Assembly (NCBI RefSeq): GCF_014656055.1
Contig: NZ_BNBR01000007.1
Coordinates: forward strand, 1 to 64,000
Reading direction: 5' to 3'
Source: Streptomyces griseosporeus
GTDB taxonomy: Bacteria; Actinomycetota; Actinomycetes; Streptomycetales; Streptomycetaceae
Length of the DNA stretch: 64,000 nt
The notes under the pieces were generated by a model that was given only the letters and a program-made list of their open reading frames with translations, had not been told where the DNA came from and did no database searches. Shown piece after piece: positions 8,112 through 17,401 of this stretch (position 1 is its first letter; each line of letters begins with the position of its first letter). Both the position numbers and the translations under genes were made by a program.

Positions 8112-8927
8112 GTGGCAGGAGTCGCACGCCGTCGTCTGGACGCGGAGCTGGTCCGCCGGAAGCTCGCGCGCTCGCGCGAGCACGCCAGCCAGCTGATCGC
8201 CGCCGGGCGGGTCACCGTCGGCAAGACCGTCGCGACGAAACCGGCCACGCAGGTGGAGACCGCGGCGGCGATCGTCGTCGCGTCCGACGACAGCGATCCC
8301 GAGTACGTCTCCCGGGGCGGGCACAAGCTCGCCGGGGCGCTGGAGGTGTTCGTCCCGCAGGGGCTCGTCGTCGAGGGCCGCCGGGCCCTGGACGCCGGCG
8401 CGTCCACGGGCGGCTTCACCGACGTCCTGCTGCGCGCGGGTGCCGCGCACGTGGTCGCCGTCGACGTCGGCTACGGGCAACTGGCCTGGTCGCTGCAGAG
8501 CGATGAACGCGTCACCGTCAAGGACCGTACGAACGTACGCGAGTTGACGCTGGAGGCGATCGACGGGGAGCCGGTGGAACTCGTGGTGGGTGATCTGTCG
8601 TTCATCCCTCTGGGGCTGGTGCTGCCGGCCCTGGCGCGGTGTGTGACGCCGGACGCCGACCTGGTGATGATGGTCAAGCCGCAGTTCGAGGTGGGCAAGG
8701 AGAGGCTGGGCAGCGGGGGTGTCGTACGGAGTCCGCAGCTGCGGGCGGAGGCCGTGCGGGGCGTCGCCGAGAGGGCGTGGGAGCTGGGACTCGGGGTGAA
8801 GGGTGTCACCGCGTCCCCGCTGCCCGGGCCGTCCGGCAACGTCGAGTACTTTCTGTGGCTGCGTGCCGGGGCGCCCGCCCCGGACCCGGCCGACGTTGAC
8901 CGTGCAGTGGCGGAGGGGCCGCGTTGA
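8112..8927 (+). CDS. tlyA: TlyA-family rRNA 2'-O-methyltransferase
   Basis: A 271-residue protein of the TlyA/hemolysin-A family, which 2'-O-methylates ribose in 16S and 23S rRNA using SAM and sets sensitivity to capreomycin. The N-terminal S4 RNA-binding domain (RRLDAELVRRKLARSREHA, residues ~5-65) precedes an FtsJ-type Rossmann domain with SAM motif LDAGASTGGFTDVLLRAGA, then VVGDLSFIPL and VKPQFEVGKE bearing the Asp and Lys of the K-D-K-E tetrad. GTG start. It overlaps the NAD kinase gene by four bases (TTGA), a conserved actinobacterial arrangement tlyA-nadK-recN. Confidence 0.92.
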   Translation: MAGVARRRLDAELVRRKLARSREHASQLIAAGRVTVGKTVATKPATQVETAAAIVVASDDSDPEYVSRGGHKLAGALEVFVPQGLVVEGRRALDAGASTGGFTDVLLRAGAAHVVAVDVGYGQLAWSLQSDERVTVKDRTNVRELTLEAIDGEPVELVVGDLSFIPLGLVLPALARCVTPDADLVMMVKPQFEVGKERLGSGGVVRSPQLRAEAVRGVAERAWELGLGVKGVTASPLPGPSGNVEYFLWLRAGAPAPDPADVDRAVAEGPR

Positions 8928-9829
8928 CACAGAACCGAGCTCGTACTGTTTTCCTGCTCGCCCACACGGGGAGGCCTGCGGCGATTCGCAGTGCGGAGCT
9001 CGTGGTCAAGGGACTGCTGCGGTCCGGGATCGGGGTGCGCGTCCTGGAGGCCGAGGCGCGCGACCTGCCGCTGCCCGGCGAGGTCGAGCTGGTCAAGGAG
9101 GCCACCCCGCAGTGCCTGGACGGGTGCGAGCTGCTCATCGTCCTCGGCGGTGACGGCACGCTGCTGCGGGGCGCGGAGTTCGCGCGGGCGTCCGGGGTGC
9201 CGATGCTCGGCGTCAACCTCGGGCGGGTCGGGTTCCTCGCCGAGGCCGAGCGGGACGACCTGGAGAAGGTCGTCGACCGGGTGGTGGCGCGGTCGTACGA
9301 GGTCGAGGAGCGGATGACCGTCGACGTGGTCGTCCACCGCAACGGCGACATCGTGCACACCGACTGGGCGCTGAACGAGGCGGCCGTGCAGAAGGCGGGC
9401 GCCGAGAAGCTGCTCGAAGTGGTGCTGGAGATCGACGGGCGTCCGGTCACCGGGTTCGGCTGCGACGGGATCGTCCTGTCGACGCCGACCGGGTCGACGG
9501 CGTACGCCTTCTCGGCCGGCGGGCCGGTGGTGTGGCCCGAGGTGGAGGCGCTGCTGATGGTGCCGATCAGCGCGCACGCCCTGTTCGCGAAGCCGCTGGT
9601 GACCTCGCCGGACTCGGTGCTGGCGGTGGAGGTGCTGCCGCACATCCCGCCGGGGGTGCTGTGGTGCGACGGGCGGCGGACCGTGGAGCTGCCGCCGGGG
9701 GCTCGGGTGGAGGTGCGGCGGGGCGCTGTGCCGGTGCGGCTGGCCCGGCTGCACCACGCCTCGTTCACGGACCGGCTGGTGGCGAAGTTCGCCCTGCCCG
9801 TCTCCGGGTGGCGGGGGGCGCCGCACTAG
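8924..9829 (+). CDS. nadK: NAD kinase
   Basis: A 301-residue NAD kinase converting NAD to NADP with ATP or polyphosphate. The GGDGT catalytic motif is near residue 75 in VLGGDGTLLRGAEFARASG, followed by the NE motif in LNEAAVQKAGAEKLLEV and the GDGIVLSTPTGSTAYAFSAGGP block (GD replaced by CD here), all typical of the family. The rare TTG start at 8924 overlaps the tlyA stop as TTGA, so translation is probably coupled. Cytosolic; supplies NADPH pools. Confidence 0.94.
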   Translation: MTQNRARTVFLLAHTGRPAAIRSAELVVKGLLRSGIGVRVLEAEARDLPLPGEVELVKEATPQCLDGCELLIVLGGDGTLLRGAEFARASGVPMLGVNLGRVGFLAEAERDDLEKVVDRVVARSYEVEERMTVDVVVHRNGDIVHTDWALNEAAVQKAGAEKLLEVVLEIDGRPVTGFGCDGIVLSTPTGSTAYAFSAGGPVVWPEVEALLMVPISAHALFAKPLVTSPDSVLAVEVLPHIPPGVLWCDGRRTVELPPGARVEVRRGAVPVRLARLHHASFTDRLVAKFALPVSGWRGAPH

Positions 9830-9906
9830 TTACCGGCGTGCACTCCCGCGGGTGACAAGGGTGGGGCGGTCGCACTCGGCGGCTCGGACCTCGTATGGTC
9901 TTCACC

Positions 9907-11637
9907 GTGCTGGAAGAGATGCGGATACGGTCGCTCGGAGTCATCGACGACGCCGTCGTCGAGCTGTCGCCCGGGTTCACCGCCGTCACCGGTGAGACGG
10001 GCGCGGGCAAGACCATGGTGGTCACCAGCCTCGGACTGCTGCTCGGTGGGCGCGCGGACGCGGCACTCGTGCGGATCGGCGCCGACAAGGCGGTCGTCGA
10101 GGGGCGGATCGCCGTGCCCCCGGACGCCGCCGCCGTCGTACGCGCCGAGGAGGCCGGGGCCGAGCTGGACGACGGGGCGCTGCTGATCAGCCGTACCGTG
10201 TCCGCCGAGGGGCGCTCGCGGGCGCATGTCGGCGGACGGTCCGTGCCCGTGGGGCTGCTCGCGGAGCTGGCCGACGACCTGGTGGCCGTGCACGGGCAGA
10301 CCGACCAGCAGGGCCTGCTGAAGCTGTCCCGGCAGCGGGAGGCGCTCGACCGGTACGCCGGGGACGCGGTGGCCGTGCCGCTGGCCAAGTACCGGGAGGC
10401 GTACAAGCGGCTGCGGGCCGTCTCCGCCGAGCTGGAGGAGATCGTCACGCGCGCGCGTGAGCGGGCGCAGGAAGCCGACCTGCTCCGCTTCGGGCTGGAC
10501 GAGATCGCCGCCGTCGAACCGCGCGCCGGGGAGGACGTGGAGCTGGCCGAGGAGGCCGAGCGGCTCGGCCACGCCGAGGCGCTGGCGTCCGCGGCGAGCG
10601 CCGCACACCGCGCTCTCGCGGGCGATCCGGAGGACCCCGAGGGCATCGACGCCAACACCCTCGTCGCGGGCGCCCAGCGGGCCCTGGAGGCCGTCAGGTC
10701 GCACGATCCGGCGCTGTCCGCGCTCGCCGACCGCATCGGCGAGATCGGGATCCTGCTCGGTGACGTGGCCGGTGAGCTGGCCGGGTACGCCGACGACCTG
10801 GACGCCGACCCGCTGCGGCTGGCCGCGGTGGAGGAGCGGCGGGCCGCGCTGAACGGCCTCACCCGCAAGTACGGCGAGAACATCGACGCCGTCCTCGCCT
10901 GGGCCGAGCAGAGCGCGGCGCGGCTGACCGAGCTGGACGGCGACGACGAGCGGATCGGGGAGCTGACCGCCGAGCGGGACGCGCTGCGCACCGAACTGGG
11001 CGGGCTCGCGCAGGCGCTGACGGACGCGCGGACGGAGGCCGCGGAACGGTTCGCCGCCGCGGTCACCGCCGAGCTGGCCTCGCTGGCGATGCCGCACGCG
11101 CGCGTGTCCTTCGACATCCGGCAGACCGAGGACCCCGAGGGCGTCGAGGTCGGCGGGCGCACGGTGGCGTACGGGCCGTCGGGTGCCGACGAGGTCGAGC
11201 TGCTGCTCGCCCCGCACCCGGGCGCGCCGCCGCGGCCGATCGCCAAGGGCGCCTCGGGCGGTGAGCTGTCCCGCGTGATGCTCGCCGTCGAGGTCGTCTT
11301 CGCGGGGACCGACCCGGTGCCGACGTACCTGTTCGACGAGGTCGACGCCGGTGTCGGCGGCAAGGCGGCCGTGGAGATCGGGCGGCGGCTGGCGAAGCTG
11401 GCCAAGAGCGCGCAGGTCGTGGTCGTCACCCACCTGCCGCAGGTGGCCGCCTTCGCGGACCGGCAGCTGCTGGTGGAGAAGACGAACGACGGCTCGGTGA
11501 CCCGGTCCGGCGTGAAGGTGCTGGAGGGCGAGGACCGCATCCGCGAGCTGTCGAGGATGCTGGCCGGCCAGGAGGACTCCGAGACGGCCCGCGCGCACGC
11601 GGAGGAACTGCTGGCGACGGCCCGGGCCGACGTGTAG
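9907..11637 (+). CDS. recN: DNA repair protein RecN
   Basis: A 576-residue SMC-like ATPase of double-strand-break repair. The N-terminal head has MRIRSLGVIDDAVVEL and Walker A GETGAGKTMVV; a central coiled-coil region runs from about 150 to 380; the C-terminal head has ASGGELSRVMLA, Walker B TYLFDEVDAGVGG and a VVVVTHLPQVAAFAD switch. The GTG at 9907 is preferred because MLEEMRIRSLG aligns with the usual RecN N-terminus. An in-frame ATG at 9895 would add four residues, but that ATG lies inside TATGGT (9893-9898), a plausible -10 box that would make the mRNA leaderless. Confidence 0.92.
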   Translation: MLEEMRIRSLGVIDDAVVELSPGFTAVTGETGAGKTMVVTSLGLLLGGRADAALVRIGADKAVVEGRIAVPPDAAAVVRAEEAGAELDDGALLISRTVSAEGRSRAHVGGRSVPVGLLAELADDLVAVHGQTDQQGLLKLSRQREALDRYAGDAVAVPLAKYREAYKRLRAVSAELEEIVTRARERAQEADLLRFGLDEIAAVEPRAGEDVELAEEAERLGHAEALASAASAAHRALAGDPEDPEGIDANTLVAGAQRALEAVRSHDPALSALADRIGEIGILLGDVAGELAGYADDLDADPLRLAAVEERRAALNGLTRKYGENIDAVLAWAEQSAARLTELDGDDERIGELTAERDALRTELGGLAQALTDARTEAAERFAAAVTAELASLAMPHARVSFDIRQTEDPEGVEVGGRTVAYGPSGADEVELLLAPHPGAPPRPIAKGASGGELSRVMLAVEVVFAGTDPVPTYLFDEVDAGVGGKAAVEIGRRLAKLAKSAQVVVVTHLPQVAAFADRQLLVEKTNDGSVTRSGVKVLEGEDRIRELSRMLAGQEDSETARAHAEELLATARADV

Positions 11638-11640
11638 CGA

Positions 11641-11832
11641 ACGCGGGGTTCGTGGTCCGGAGGGCGGTGGGGTTCGGGAGTCTGGCGGGCGGTGGTGGAT
11701 CGGCGGCCCGGCGGGCGGTCGGGCTTCGCACTCCGGCGGTGGTGGGGGTTCGGCAGTCCGGCGCCGGGTGGTGGATCGGCGACCGGCGGGCCGTAGGGGT
11801 TCGCGGTCCGGCGGGCGGTCGGGGCTCGTAGG
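11641..11832. repeat. Degenerate GC-rich tandem repeat after recN
   Basis: About 190 bp made of seven or eight imperfect copies of a 23-26-base unit close to GGGTTCGGNGTCCGGCGGGC. Clear copies begin near 11645, 11670, 11695, 11750, 11796 and 11820. It is noncoding on the plus strand between recN and the next gene. Confidence 0.65.
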
Positions 11833-11840
11833 GTGGCAAG

Positions 11841-12608
11841 ATGATCATGCCTGCCCGACGGACCTCCTCCCTCGCTCTCGCCGTCGGCCTCACCCGTGCC
11901 GCCGCGGCCGTCCTGCGCGCCGCCCCGCCCGGCGGGCGCGGCCGCTGGGAGCGGACCAACCACGCGGGCCGGGCCGTCGGGCTGTACGCCGGGCCCGCGC
12001 TCGCCCTCGCCGGTGCCGTGGCGGCGGGGCGGGTACGGCCCGCAGCCGGGCTCGCCGTGGCCGCGGCCGGAGCGTGCGGGGCGTACGACGACGTCGTGGG
12101 CGCCGGTGATCCGCGGCGCGGCTTCCGCGCCCACCTCACCGCGCTGCGGCACGGCGAACTCACCAGCGGCGCGGTCAAGTTGTTCGGCATCTCGGGCGCG
12201 GCGCTGGCCGCGGGCGCGCTGCTGAAGGAGCGGCCGGCCGACAAGGTGCTCGCCGGTGTCGTCGTCGCCGGGGCCGCGCACTTCGTCAACCTCCTCGACG
12301 TACGGCCGGGGCGCGCCGCCGGCGCGGTCCTCGCCCTCGGGGCGCCCGGGCTGCTGCGCGGAGGCGCGGCCGCGGAGCTGTCCGCCGTCGCCGTCGGGGC
12401 GGCGGCGGCCGCCCTGCCCGACGACCTGGGGGAGCGGGCGATGATGGGCGACACGGGCGCGCACGCGCTGGGCGCCGTGCTCGGCGCGGCCGTCGTCGCC
12501 GGGAACGGGCGGGCCGGGCTGGCGGCGCACGCCGCCGCGCTGGTGGCGGCCGCGGTCTGGGGGGAACGGGTGAGCGCGCAGGCCCGGGGCTCACTCTGGA
12601 GAGGGTGA
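11841..12608 (+). CDS. Divergent MraY/WecA-like (GT4-type phosphotransferase) membrane protein
   Basis: A 255-residue protein, mostly hydrophobic Ala/Gly/Leu helices, that keeps landmarks of the polyprenyl-phosphate N-acetylhexosamine-1-phosphate transferase family: a YDD pair (ACGAYDDVVGAGDP, ~residues 73-86), HFVNLLDVRPGRA (counterpart of the NxxNxxDG motif) and MGDTGAHALGAVLGA (GDTG block). The family moves a sugar-phosphate onto a lipid carrier in wall-polymer synthesis. It is shorter than MraY (~360) and lacks the DGxDG part, so substrate and activity are uncertain. It precedes a glycosyltransferase gene, supporting a cell-surface polymer role. Start ATG at 11841 or 11847. Confidence 0.7.
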   Translation: MIMPARRTSSLALAVGLTRAAAAVLRAAPPGGRGRWERTNHAGRAVGLYAGPALALAGAVAAGRVRPAAGLAVAAAGACGAYDDVVGAGDPRRGFRAHLTALRHGELTSGAVKLFGISGAALAAGALLKERPADKVLAGVVVAGAAHFVNLLDVRPGRAAGAVLALGAPGLLRGGAAAELSAVAVGAAAAALPDDLGERAMMGDTGAHALGAVLGAAVVAGNGRAGLAAHAAALVAAAVWGERVSAQARGSLWRG

Positions 12609-12670
12609 GCGCGCCGGCGCGTGGGTCACTCGGGTGCGGGCGCGAGGCCTGCGCCTCCGGCCGGCGACGT

Positions 12671-12686
12671 TCACTCGTGTGAGTGA
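12671..12686. promoter_or_regulatory. Small inverted repeat upstream of the GT4 gene
   Basis: TCACTCGTGTGAGTGA is a perfect 6-bp inverted repeat with a four-base centre in the 254-bp gap 12609-12862, about 180 bp before the glycosyltransferase. It could be an operator or a weak hairpin. The same gap shows no obvious promoter pair or gene. Confidence 0.35.
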
Positions 12687-12862
12687 TGTGGGGGTGAGGG
12701 CGGCCCCCTCACGCTCCCCCGGCGGTGCCGGAACACCCGTGCGTGCTGGCATCCTTGGCGGAGTACGGGGAGACATCCGCGCGGCACACCCCCGGCGCGT
12801 GATCCTTCTGTACGTTTCTTCGTGACCGTCCCAGCCGCCGCCGAACCAGGAGCCCCGGCCAC

Positions 12863-13987
12863 GTGAGCCCGACCAGCCCCTCACCGCACGGCCAGTCGCC
12901 GCTGCGCACCGTGCAGGTGCTGGGCGGAGGCAACGCCGGCAGCAGCGCGCACGTGCGCTCGCTGGCCGCCGGGCTCGTCGCGCGGGGCGTGCGCGTCACG
13001 GTGTGCGCCCCCGTCGAGGCCGACCGCGCCTACGACTTCACCGGGGCCGGCGCCGACCACGTCCACGTGCCGCGGCGCAGCGACCCCGCCTCCGTCGCGG
13101 CGCTGCGGGCCGCCTGCACGGGGGCCGACCTGGTGCACGCGCACGGGCTGCACGCCTCCTTCCGGGCCGTCCTCGCCCTCAGCGGCCGGACCACCCCGCT
13201 GATCGTCACCTGGCACAACCACGCGCACGCCGAGGGGGCCCGCGCCCAGTTCCTGCGGCTGCTGGAGCGGCGGGTGGCGAGGACCGCCGCCGTGGTACTG
13301 GGCACCAGCTCCGGTCTGGTGGACCGGGCCCGCCGCACCGGGGCGCGGGACGCGCGGCTCGCCGCGGTGCCGCTGCCGGGGCGGCGCATCCCCGCGGACG
13401 AACACCCCGGGCGGCCCAAGCTGAGGGCCGAACTCGGCGCGCTGGGACGGCCGTTGCTCCTCGCCGTCGGCTCACTGGACCACCACCGCGGCTACGACCT
13501 CCTGCTGGACGCGGCGCGGGTGTGGCGCCGGCTCGATCCGCTGCCGCTGCTGGTGATCGCGGGGGAGGGACCGCTGCAGGCGCAGCTGCAGGCCCGGATC
13601 GAGGACGAGGAGCTGCCGGTGCGGCTCGCCGGGCGGCGCGAGGACGTGGCCGACCTGCTGGCCGCCGCCGACCTCGCGCTGCTGCCGGGGAGCTGGGAGG
13701 CGCGCCCGGTGCTCGCCCAGGAGGCCCTGCACGCGCGCGTGCCGCTCGTCGCCACCGACACCGACGGCGTCCGCGAACTCGTCGGCGACGCCGCCGAACT
13801 CGTCCCGCGTGGCGACGCGGACGCCCTCGCCGCCGCCGTAGTCCGGCTCTTGGACGGGCCGGAACGCTGCGAGGAGCTGCGGGACCGGGGCACCCGGCAG
13901 GCGGCGACCTGGCCGACGGAGGACGAGACGGTGGCCCAAGTGCTCAGCGTCTACGACGAGTTGACGCAGCCGCAGCCACTGATCTGA
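12863..13987 (+). CDS. GT4-family glycosyltransferase
   Basis: A 374-residue GT-B fold enzyme. The N-terminal acceptor half starts with VQVLGGGNAGSSAHVRSLAAGLVARG (glycine-rich loop plus HVRSL helix) and contains DLVHAHGLHA. The C-terminal donor half has LLLAVGSLDHHRGYDLLLDA, then the conserved LLPGSWEARPVLAQEALHARVPLVATDTDGVREL with the E-x7-E-like nucleotide-sugar site. It transfers a sugar from a nucleotide donor to an unknown acceptor, probably a cell-envelope lipid or glycan given the neighbouring MraY-like gene. No membrane segment. GTG start. Confidence 0.88.
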   Translation: MSPTSPSPHGQSPLRTVQVLGGGNAGSSAHVRSLAAGLVARGVRVTVCAPVEADRAYDFTGAGADHVHVPRRSDPASVAALRAACTGADLVHAHGLHASFRAVLALSGRTTPLIVTWHNHAHAEGARAQFLRLLERRVARTAAVVLGTSSGLVDRARRTGARDARLAAVPLPGRRIPADEHPGRPKLRAELGALGRPLLLAVGSLDHHRGYDLLLDAARVWRRLDPLPLLVIAGEGPLQAQLQARIEDEELPVRLAGRREDVADLLAAADLALLPGSWEARPVLAQEALHARVPLVATDTDGVRELVGDAAELVPRGDADALAAAVVRLLDGPERCEELRDRGTRQAATWPTEDETVAQVLSVYDELTQPQPLI

Positions 13988-14011
13988 GACGCGGCGGCCG
14001 GTCCGAGCCTG

Positions 14012-15664
14012 TCACGGAAGGCTCTGGCCCACATGGCGGCGGGCGCGCAGCGCCAGGCTCAGGGCGAGGACCGTCTGCGGATCGTCCAGGTCCGTGCCGA
14101 GCAGCTCGCCGATCCTGGCCAGGCGGTTGTACAGCGTCTGCCGGTTCAGGTGCAGTTCGCGAGCCGTCTCCGCCTTGCGGCCGGCGTGCGCCAGGTACGT
14201 CTCCAGGGTGGGCAGCAGGGGCGGACGGGAGCGGCGGTCGTGGTCGCGCAGCGGGCCGATGGCCCGGTCCACGAAGGCCGCCAGGTCCGGGTGGTCGCGC
14301 AGCCGCCACAGCAGCAGGTCGATGTCGAGGCGGCGGGCGTCGTACCAGGGCCGGTCGGTCAGGCCCTGCGCGGCCGTCGCCGTCTCCGCCGCGTGCCGCA
14401 GCCCCGCCGAGGCCGCCGCCCAGCCGCCCGCCACGCCGACCACCACCACCGGCGGCTGCGCGCCCGGCCGCTGCATCCCGGCCCGCTCCACCCCCGCCCG
14501 CAGCGCCGCCGCGACCCGGTCCGCGACCGCGGACCGCTCCGACTCCGAGCGCAGCCCCAGCAGCACCAGGACACGGCCCTCCACCGGCCGTACGCCCAGC
14601 AGGACCGGCACACCCACCGAGGCCAGCTCCTCCGCCACCGCCCGGGCCAGCACCGCCCAGCCGCCGCCGGGGGACAGCGCGTCGCCGAGCCGCATGACGA
14701 CCGGCAGCAGCGGGCCCGCGCCGGGCTTGAAGCCCAGCACCCGGGCCTGCGCCGGGGCGTCCTCGGCGGTGATCCGGCCCTCGGCCAGGTCGGTGAGGAA
14801 GTCGCCGCGCCCGCGCGCCGCCAGTTCCTCCTCCTGCCGGGCCTGCATCAGCACCACCGCCAGGATCCCCGCGGCCCGCTCCGCGGCGATGCGGTGCACG
14901 GGCGCCAGCGGGGAGCGGACCGGCAGCAGCACCAGACGGGCGCGCACCGAGCCCGTCCCCGGACCACCGCCCGGCACGTCCACCAGCACCGAACCCGACG
15001 GCGGCGCCTGCTTGTGCTGGCCGCGCAGCCCCTCCCACACCTGGAGCGGATCGGCGCCCTCCGGCCCGGCCCCGGCGGCGTACAGCAGCTGGCCGTCGGA
15101 CGTCTCCAGGAAGACGGGGTTGCCGCTGAAGTCCGCGAGGATGCCGAGGACCTGGGGCACCCCGCCGCCGCCCAGCAGGGCCTCCGTGCAGCGGCGGTGC
15201 ACCTCCTCCGCGCGCTGCAGCAGCGCGTAGTGGCCGTTGACGATCTCGGTGTGGATCTCCTCGGTCACCGTCACGAACGGCACCTCGCGGTGCAGCTGCA
15301 CCAGCGGCAGCCCGGCCGCCCGGGCCGTGTCGACGAGCGTGGCCGGCAGCCGGGTGAAGCGCGGACCCAGCTCGATGACGAGGGCCGCGATGCCCCGCTC
15401 GGCCAGGGTGCGCACGAACGCCCGCTGTTCGGCCGGACGGGTGCCGAGGCCGTACCCCGTGGTCAGCAGCAGCTCCCCGCCCTTCAGCAGCGAGGCGATG
15501 TTCGGGACCTCGCCCGCGTGCACCCAGCGCACGGAGCGCTGCAGCCGGTCGGCGCCCGCCAGCACCTCCGGCAGCCCGCTGCGCAGCCCCGGCAGCTCCA
15601 GCGCGCGCTGCACGGTGATCCCGGCGCCCTGGGTGTCGAATCGGTGGTCGGTGCGGCTGTCCAT
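14012..15664 (-). CDS. PucR-family transcriptional regulator
   Basis: A 550-residue regulator. The N-terminal PucR sensor domain begins ITVQRALELPGLRSGLPEVLAG and continues through SLLKGGELLLTTGYGLG; a GGDEF-like CdaR middle follows; the C-terminal helix-turn-helix is LETYLAHAGRKAETARELHLNRQTLYNRLARIGELLG, ending in ALSLALRAR. Members respond to purines, amino acids or polyamines. The ATG at 15664 starts MDSRTDHRF. It is divergent from an amino-acid permease and amine oxidase, which makes those genes the likely targets and an amine or polyamine the likely inducer; that is inference from context. Confidence 0.88.
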   Translation of the reverse strand: MDSRTDHRFDTQGAGITVQRALELPGLRSGLPEVLAGADRLQRSVRWVHAGEVPNIASLLKGGELLLTTGYGLGTRPAEQRAFVRTLAERGIAALVIELGPRFTRLPATLVDTARAAGLPLVQLHREVPFVTVTEEIHTEIVNGHYALLQRAEEVHRRCTEALLGGGGVPQVLGILADFSGNPVFLETSDGQLLYAAGAGPEGADPLQVWEGLRGQHKQAPPSGSVLVDVPGGGPGTGSVRARLVLLPVRSPLAPVHRIAAERAAGILAVVLMQARQEEELAARGRGDFLTDLAEGRITAEDAPAQARVLGFKPGAGPLLPVVMRLGDALSPGGGWAVLARAVAEELASVGVPVLLGVRPVEGRVLVLLGLRSESERSAVADRVAAALRAGVERAGMQRPGAQPPVVVVGVAGGWAAASAGLRHAAETATAAQGLTDRPWYDARRLDIDLLLWRLRDHPDLAAFVDRAIGPLRDHDRRSRPPLLPTLETYLAHAGRKAETARELHLNRQTLYNRLARIGELLGTDLDDPQTVLALSLALRARRHVGQSLP

Positions 15665-15773
15665 GCAGCGGACGCTACCTGCGCACACGTTCCGGCAACA
15701 TCTCCGGGCGGTTACGGGGACGATCACCGCCGCGCCGCGCGCGACAATGCGTCGCCCCGCGCCCCGATTCGCA

Positions 15774-15802
15774 TGACGCCCCGTCGGTTGTGGCATGCGT
15801 CA
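15774..15802. promoter_or_regulatory. Possible PucR operator in the divergent promoter region
   Basis: TGACGC at 15774-15779 and GCGTCA at 15797-15802 form a spaced inverted repeat, and ATGCGTC recurs at 15747 and 15795. All lie in the 223-bp region between the divergent regulator and permease genes. No PucR consensus is known to me, so the assignment is positional only. Confidence 0.35.
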
Positions 15803-15887
15803 CTCCGCCGCCACACTGGCGCATCCGCAGGGACAGCCCTACGTGATCTACGGATTTCGTCGTCAAAGCACGTTGAGAGGGGCGGGA

Positions 15888-17390
15888 ATGGCAGATACAC
15901 CCACGCGAGAGGTACACCGGCTCAAGGCGAATTCCGTCGGACTGGTGGGCGTCGTCTTCATGGCGGTCGCCACCGCCGCGCCCATCACCGCGATGACCGG
16001 CAACCTGCCCATCGCGGTCGGCTACGGCAACGGCACGGGCGCCCCCGCGGGCTACCTCTTCGCGACGCTCGTACTGACGGTGTTCTCCGTCGGCTACGTC
16101 GCGATGGCCCGCCGGATCACCGCGGCCGGCGCCTTCTACGGCTACATCTCGCACGGCCTCGGCCGGATCGCCGGCATGGCCTCCGGGATGCTCGCGGTGC
16201 TCGCGTACATCGTCTTCGAGGCGTCCATCGTCGGCGTCTTCTCCTACTTCGCGAAGACCACCGTGCACGACCAGCTCGGCGTCGACCTGCCGTGGGTCGT
16301 CTACGCCGCCGCGATGTTGCTGGTCACGGCCGTGCTGGCGTACTTCGACATCAACCTCACCGCCAAGGCGCTGGGCGTGATGCTGATCGCGGAGATCGCC
16401 GTCCTCTTCGCGGTCGCCACCGCCGTCCTGATCCACGGCGGCGGCCCGGACGGCATCCCGGTCGAGCCGGTCAACCCCAAGAACGCCTTCACCGGCGCCT
16501 CCGCCGGACTCGGCCTGTTCTTCGCGTTCTGGTCGTGGGTCGGCTTCGAGTCGACGGCGATGTACGGCGAGGAGTCCCGCGACCCCAAGCGGGTCATCCC
16601 GCGCGCCACGATCATCTCCGTCGTCGGCGTCGGCCTGTTCTACATCTACGTCTCCTGGATGACCATCGCCGGCAACGGCCTGGACCGCTCGGTGAAGCTC
16701 TCCGCCGGCACCAGCCCCCTCGACCTGTTCTTCGATCCGGCGCACACCTTCATCGGCGCCTGGGCCGTCGACGCCTTCCAGTGGCTGCTCATCACCGGCT
16801 CGTTCGCCTGCGGCATGGCCTTCCACCAGTGCGCGGCCCGCTATCTGTACGCCGTCGGCCGCGAGGGTTTCCTGCACCCCGCCCTCGGCCGCACCCACAA
16901 GGACCACGGCTCGCCCTACATCGCCTCCTTCGTGCAGTCCGTCATCGCCGTCGCCCTCGTCGGCGCGTTCTGGGCGACCGGACAGGACCCGTACATCCAC
17001 CTGTACACGCTGCTGGCGATCCTCGGCACGATGGCGATCCTCATCGTGCAGACCCTGTGCTCCTTCGCCGTCATCGGCTACTTCCGCAAGCACCACCCCG
17101 AGGACCGGCACTGGTTCCGCACCTTCACCGCGCCGCTGCTCGGCGGCATCGGCATGACCGCCGTCGTGGTGCTCCTGGTGATCAACATGGACACCGCGGC
17201 CGGTACGGCGGCCGGCTCGCTCTTCTTCAAGGCCATCCCGTGGATCGTCGGGCTGGTCTTCTTCGGCGGCCTCGGACTCGGCCTCTACCTGCGGGCCCGG
17301 CAGCCGGAACGCTACGAGATCATCGGCCGGATCGTCCTGGAGGACGCGGCCGAGCGCACGGACGACGAGCACGCCCCCGCCACCGTCTGA
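15888..17390 (+). CDS. APC-superfamily amino acid/amine permease
   Basis: A 500-residue membrane transporter with about twelve hydrophobic helices. The start of helix 1, GLVGVVFMAVATAAPITAMTGNLPIAVGYGNG, and the following AAGAFYGYISHGLGRIAGMASG are typical of the APC family, as is FWSWVGFESTAMYGEESRDPKRVIPRAT. It imports an amino acid, amine or polyamine by cation coupling; the precise substrate cannot be read. The ATG at 15888 follows GAGAGGGGCGGG. It is 12 bp upstream of a flavin amine oxidase and divergent from a PucR regulator, suggesting uptake and oxidation of an amine. Confidence 0.88.
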   Translation: MADTPTREVHRLKANSVGLVGVVFMAVATAAPITAMTGNLPIAVGYGNGTGAPAGYLFATLVLTVFSVGYVAMARRITAAGAFYGYISHGLGRIAGMASGMLAVLAYIVFEASIVGVFSYFAKTTVHDQLGVDLPWVVYAAAMLLVTAVLAYFDINLTAKALGVMLIAEIAVLFAVATAVLIHGGGPDGIPVEPVNPKNAFTGASAGLGLFFAFWSWVGFESTAMYGEESRDPKRVIPRATIISVVGVGLFYIYVSWMTIAGNGLDRSVKLSAGTSPLDLFFDPAHTFIGAWAVDAFQWLLITGSFACGMAFHQCAARYLYAVGREGFLHPALGRTHKDHGSPYIASFVQSVIAVALVGAFWATGQDPYIHLYTLLAILGTMAILIVQTLCSFAVIGYFRKHHPEDRHWFRTFTAPLLGGIGMTAVVVLLVINMDTAAGTAAGSLFFKAIPWIVGLVFFGGLGLGLYLRARQPERYEIIGRIVLEDAAERTDDEHAPATV

Positions 17391-17401
17391 GGAGCCGAAC
17401 C

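Noticed and set aside
9895..9906. ATG 9895 as the recN start
   Set aside because: It adds four residues before the usual MLEEMRIRSLG-type N-terminus, and lies in a likely -10 box (TATGGT).
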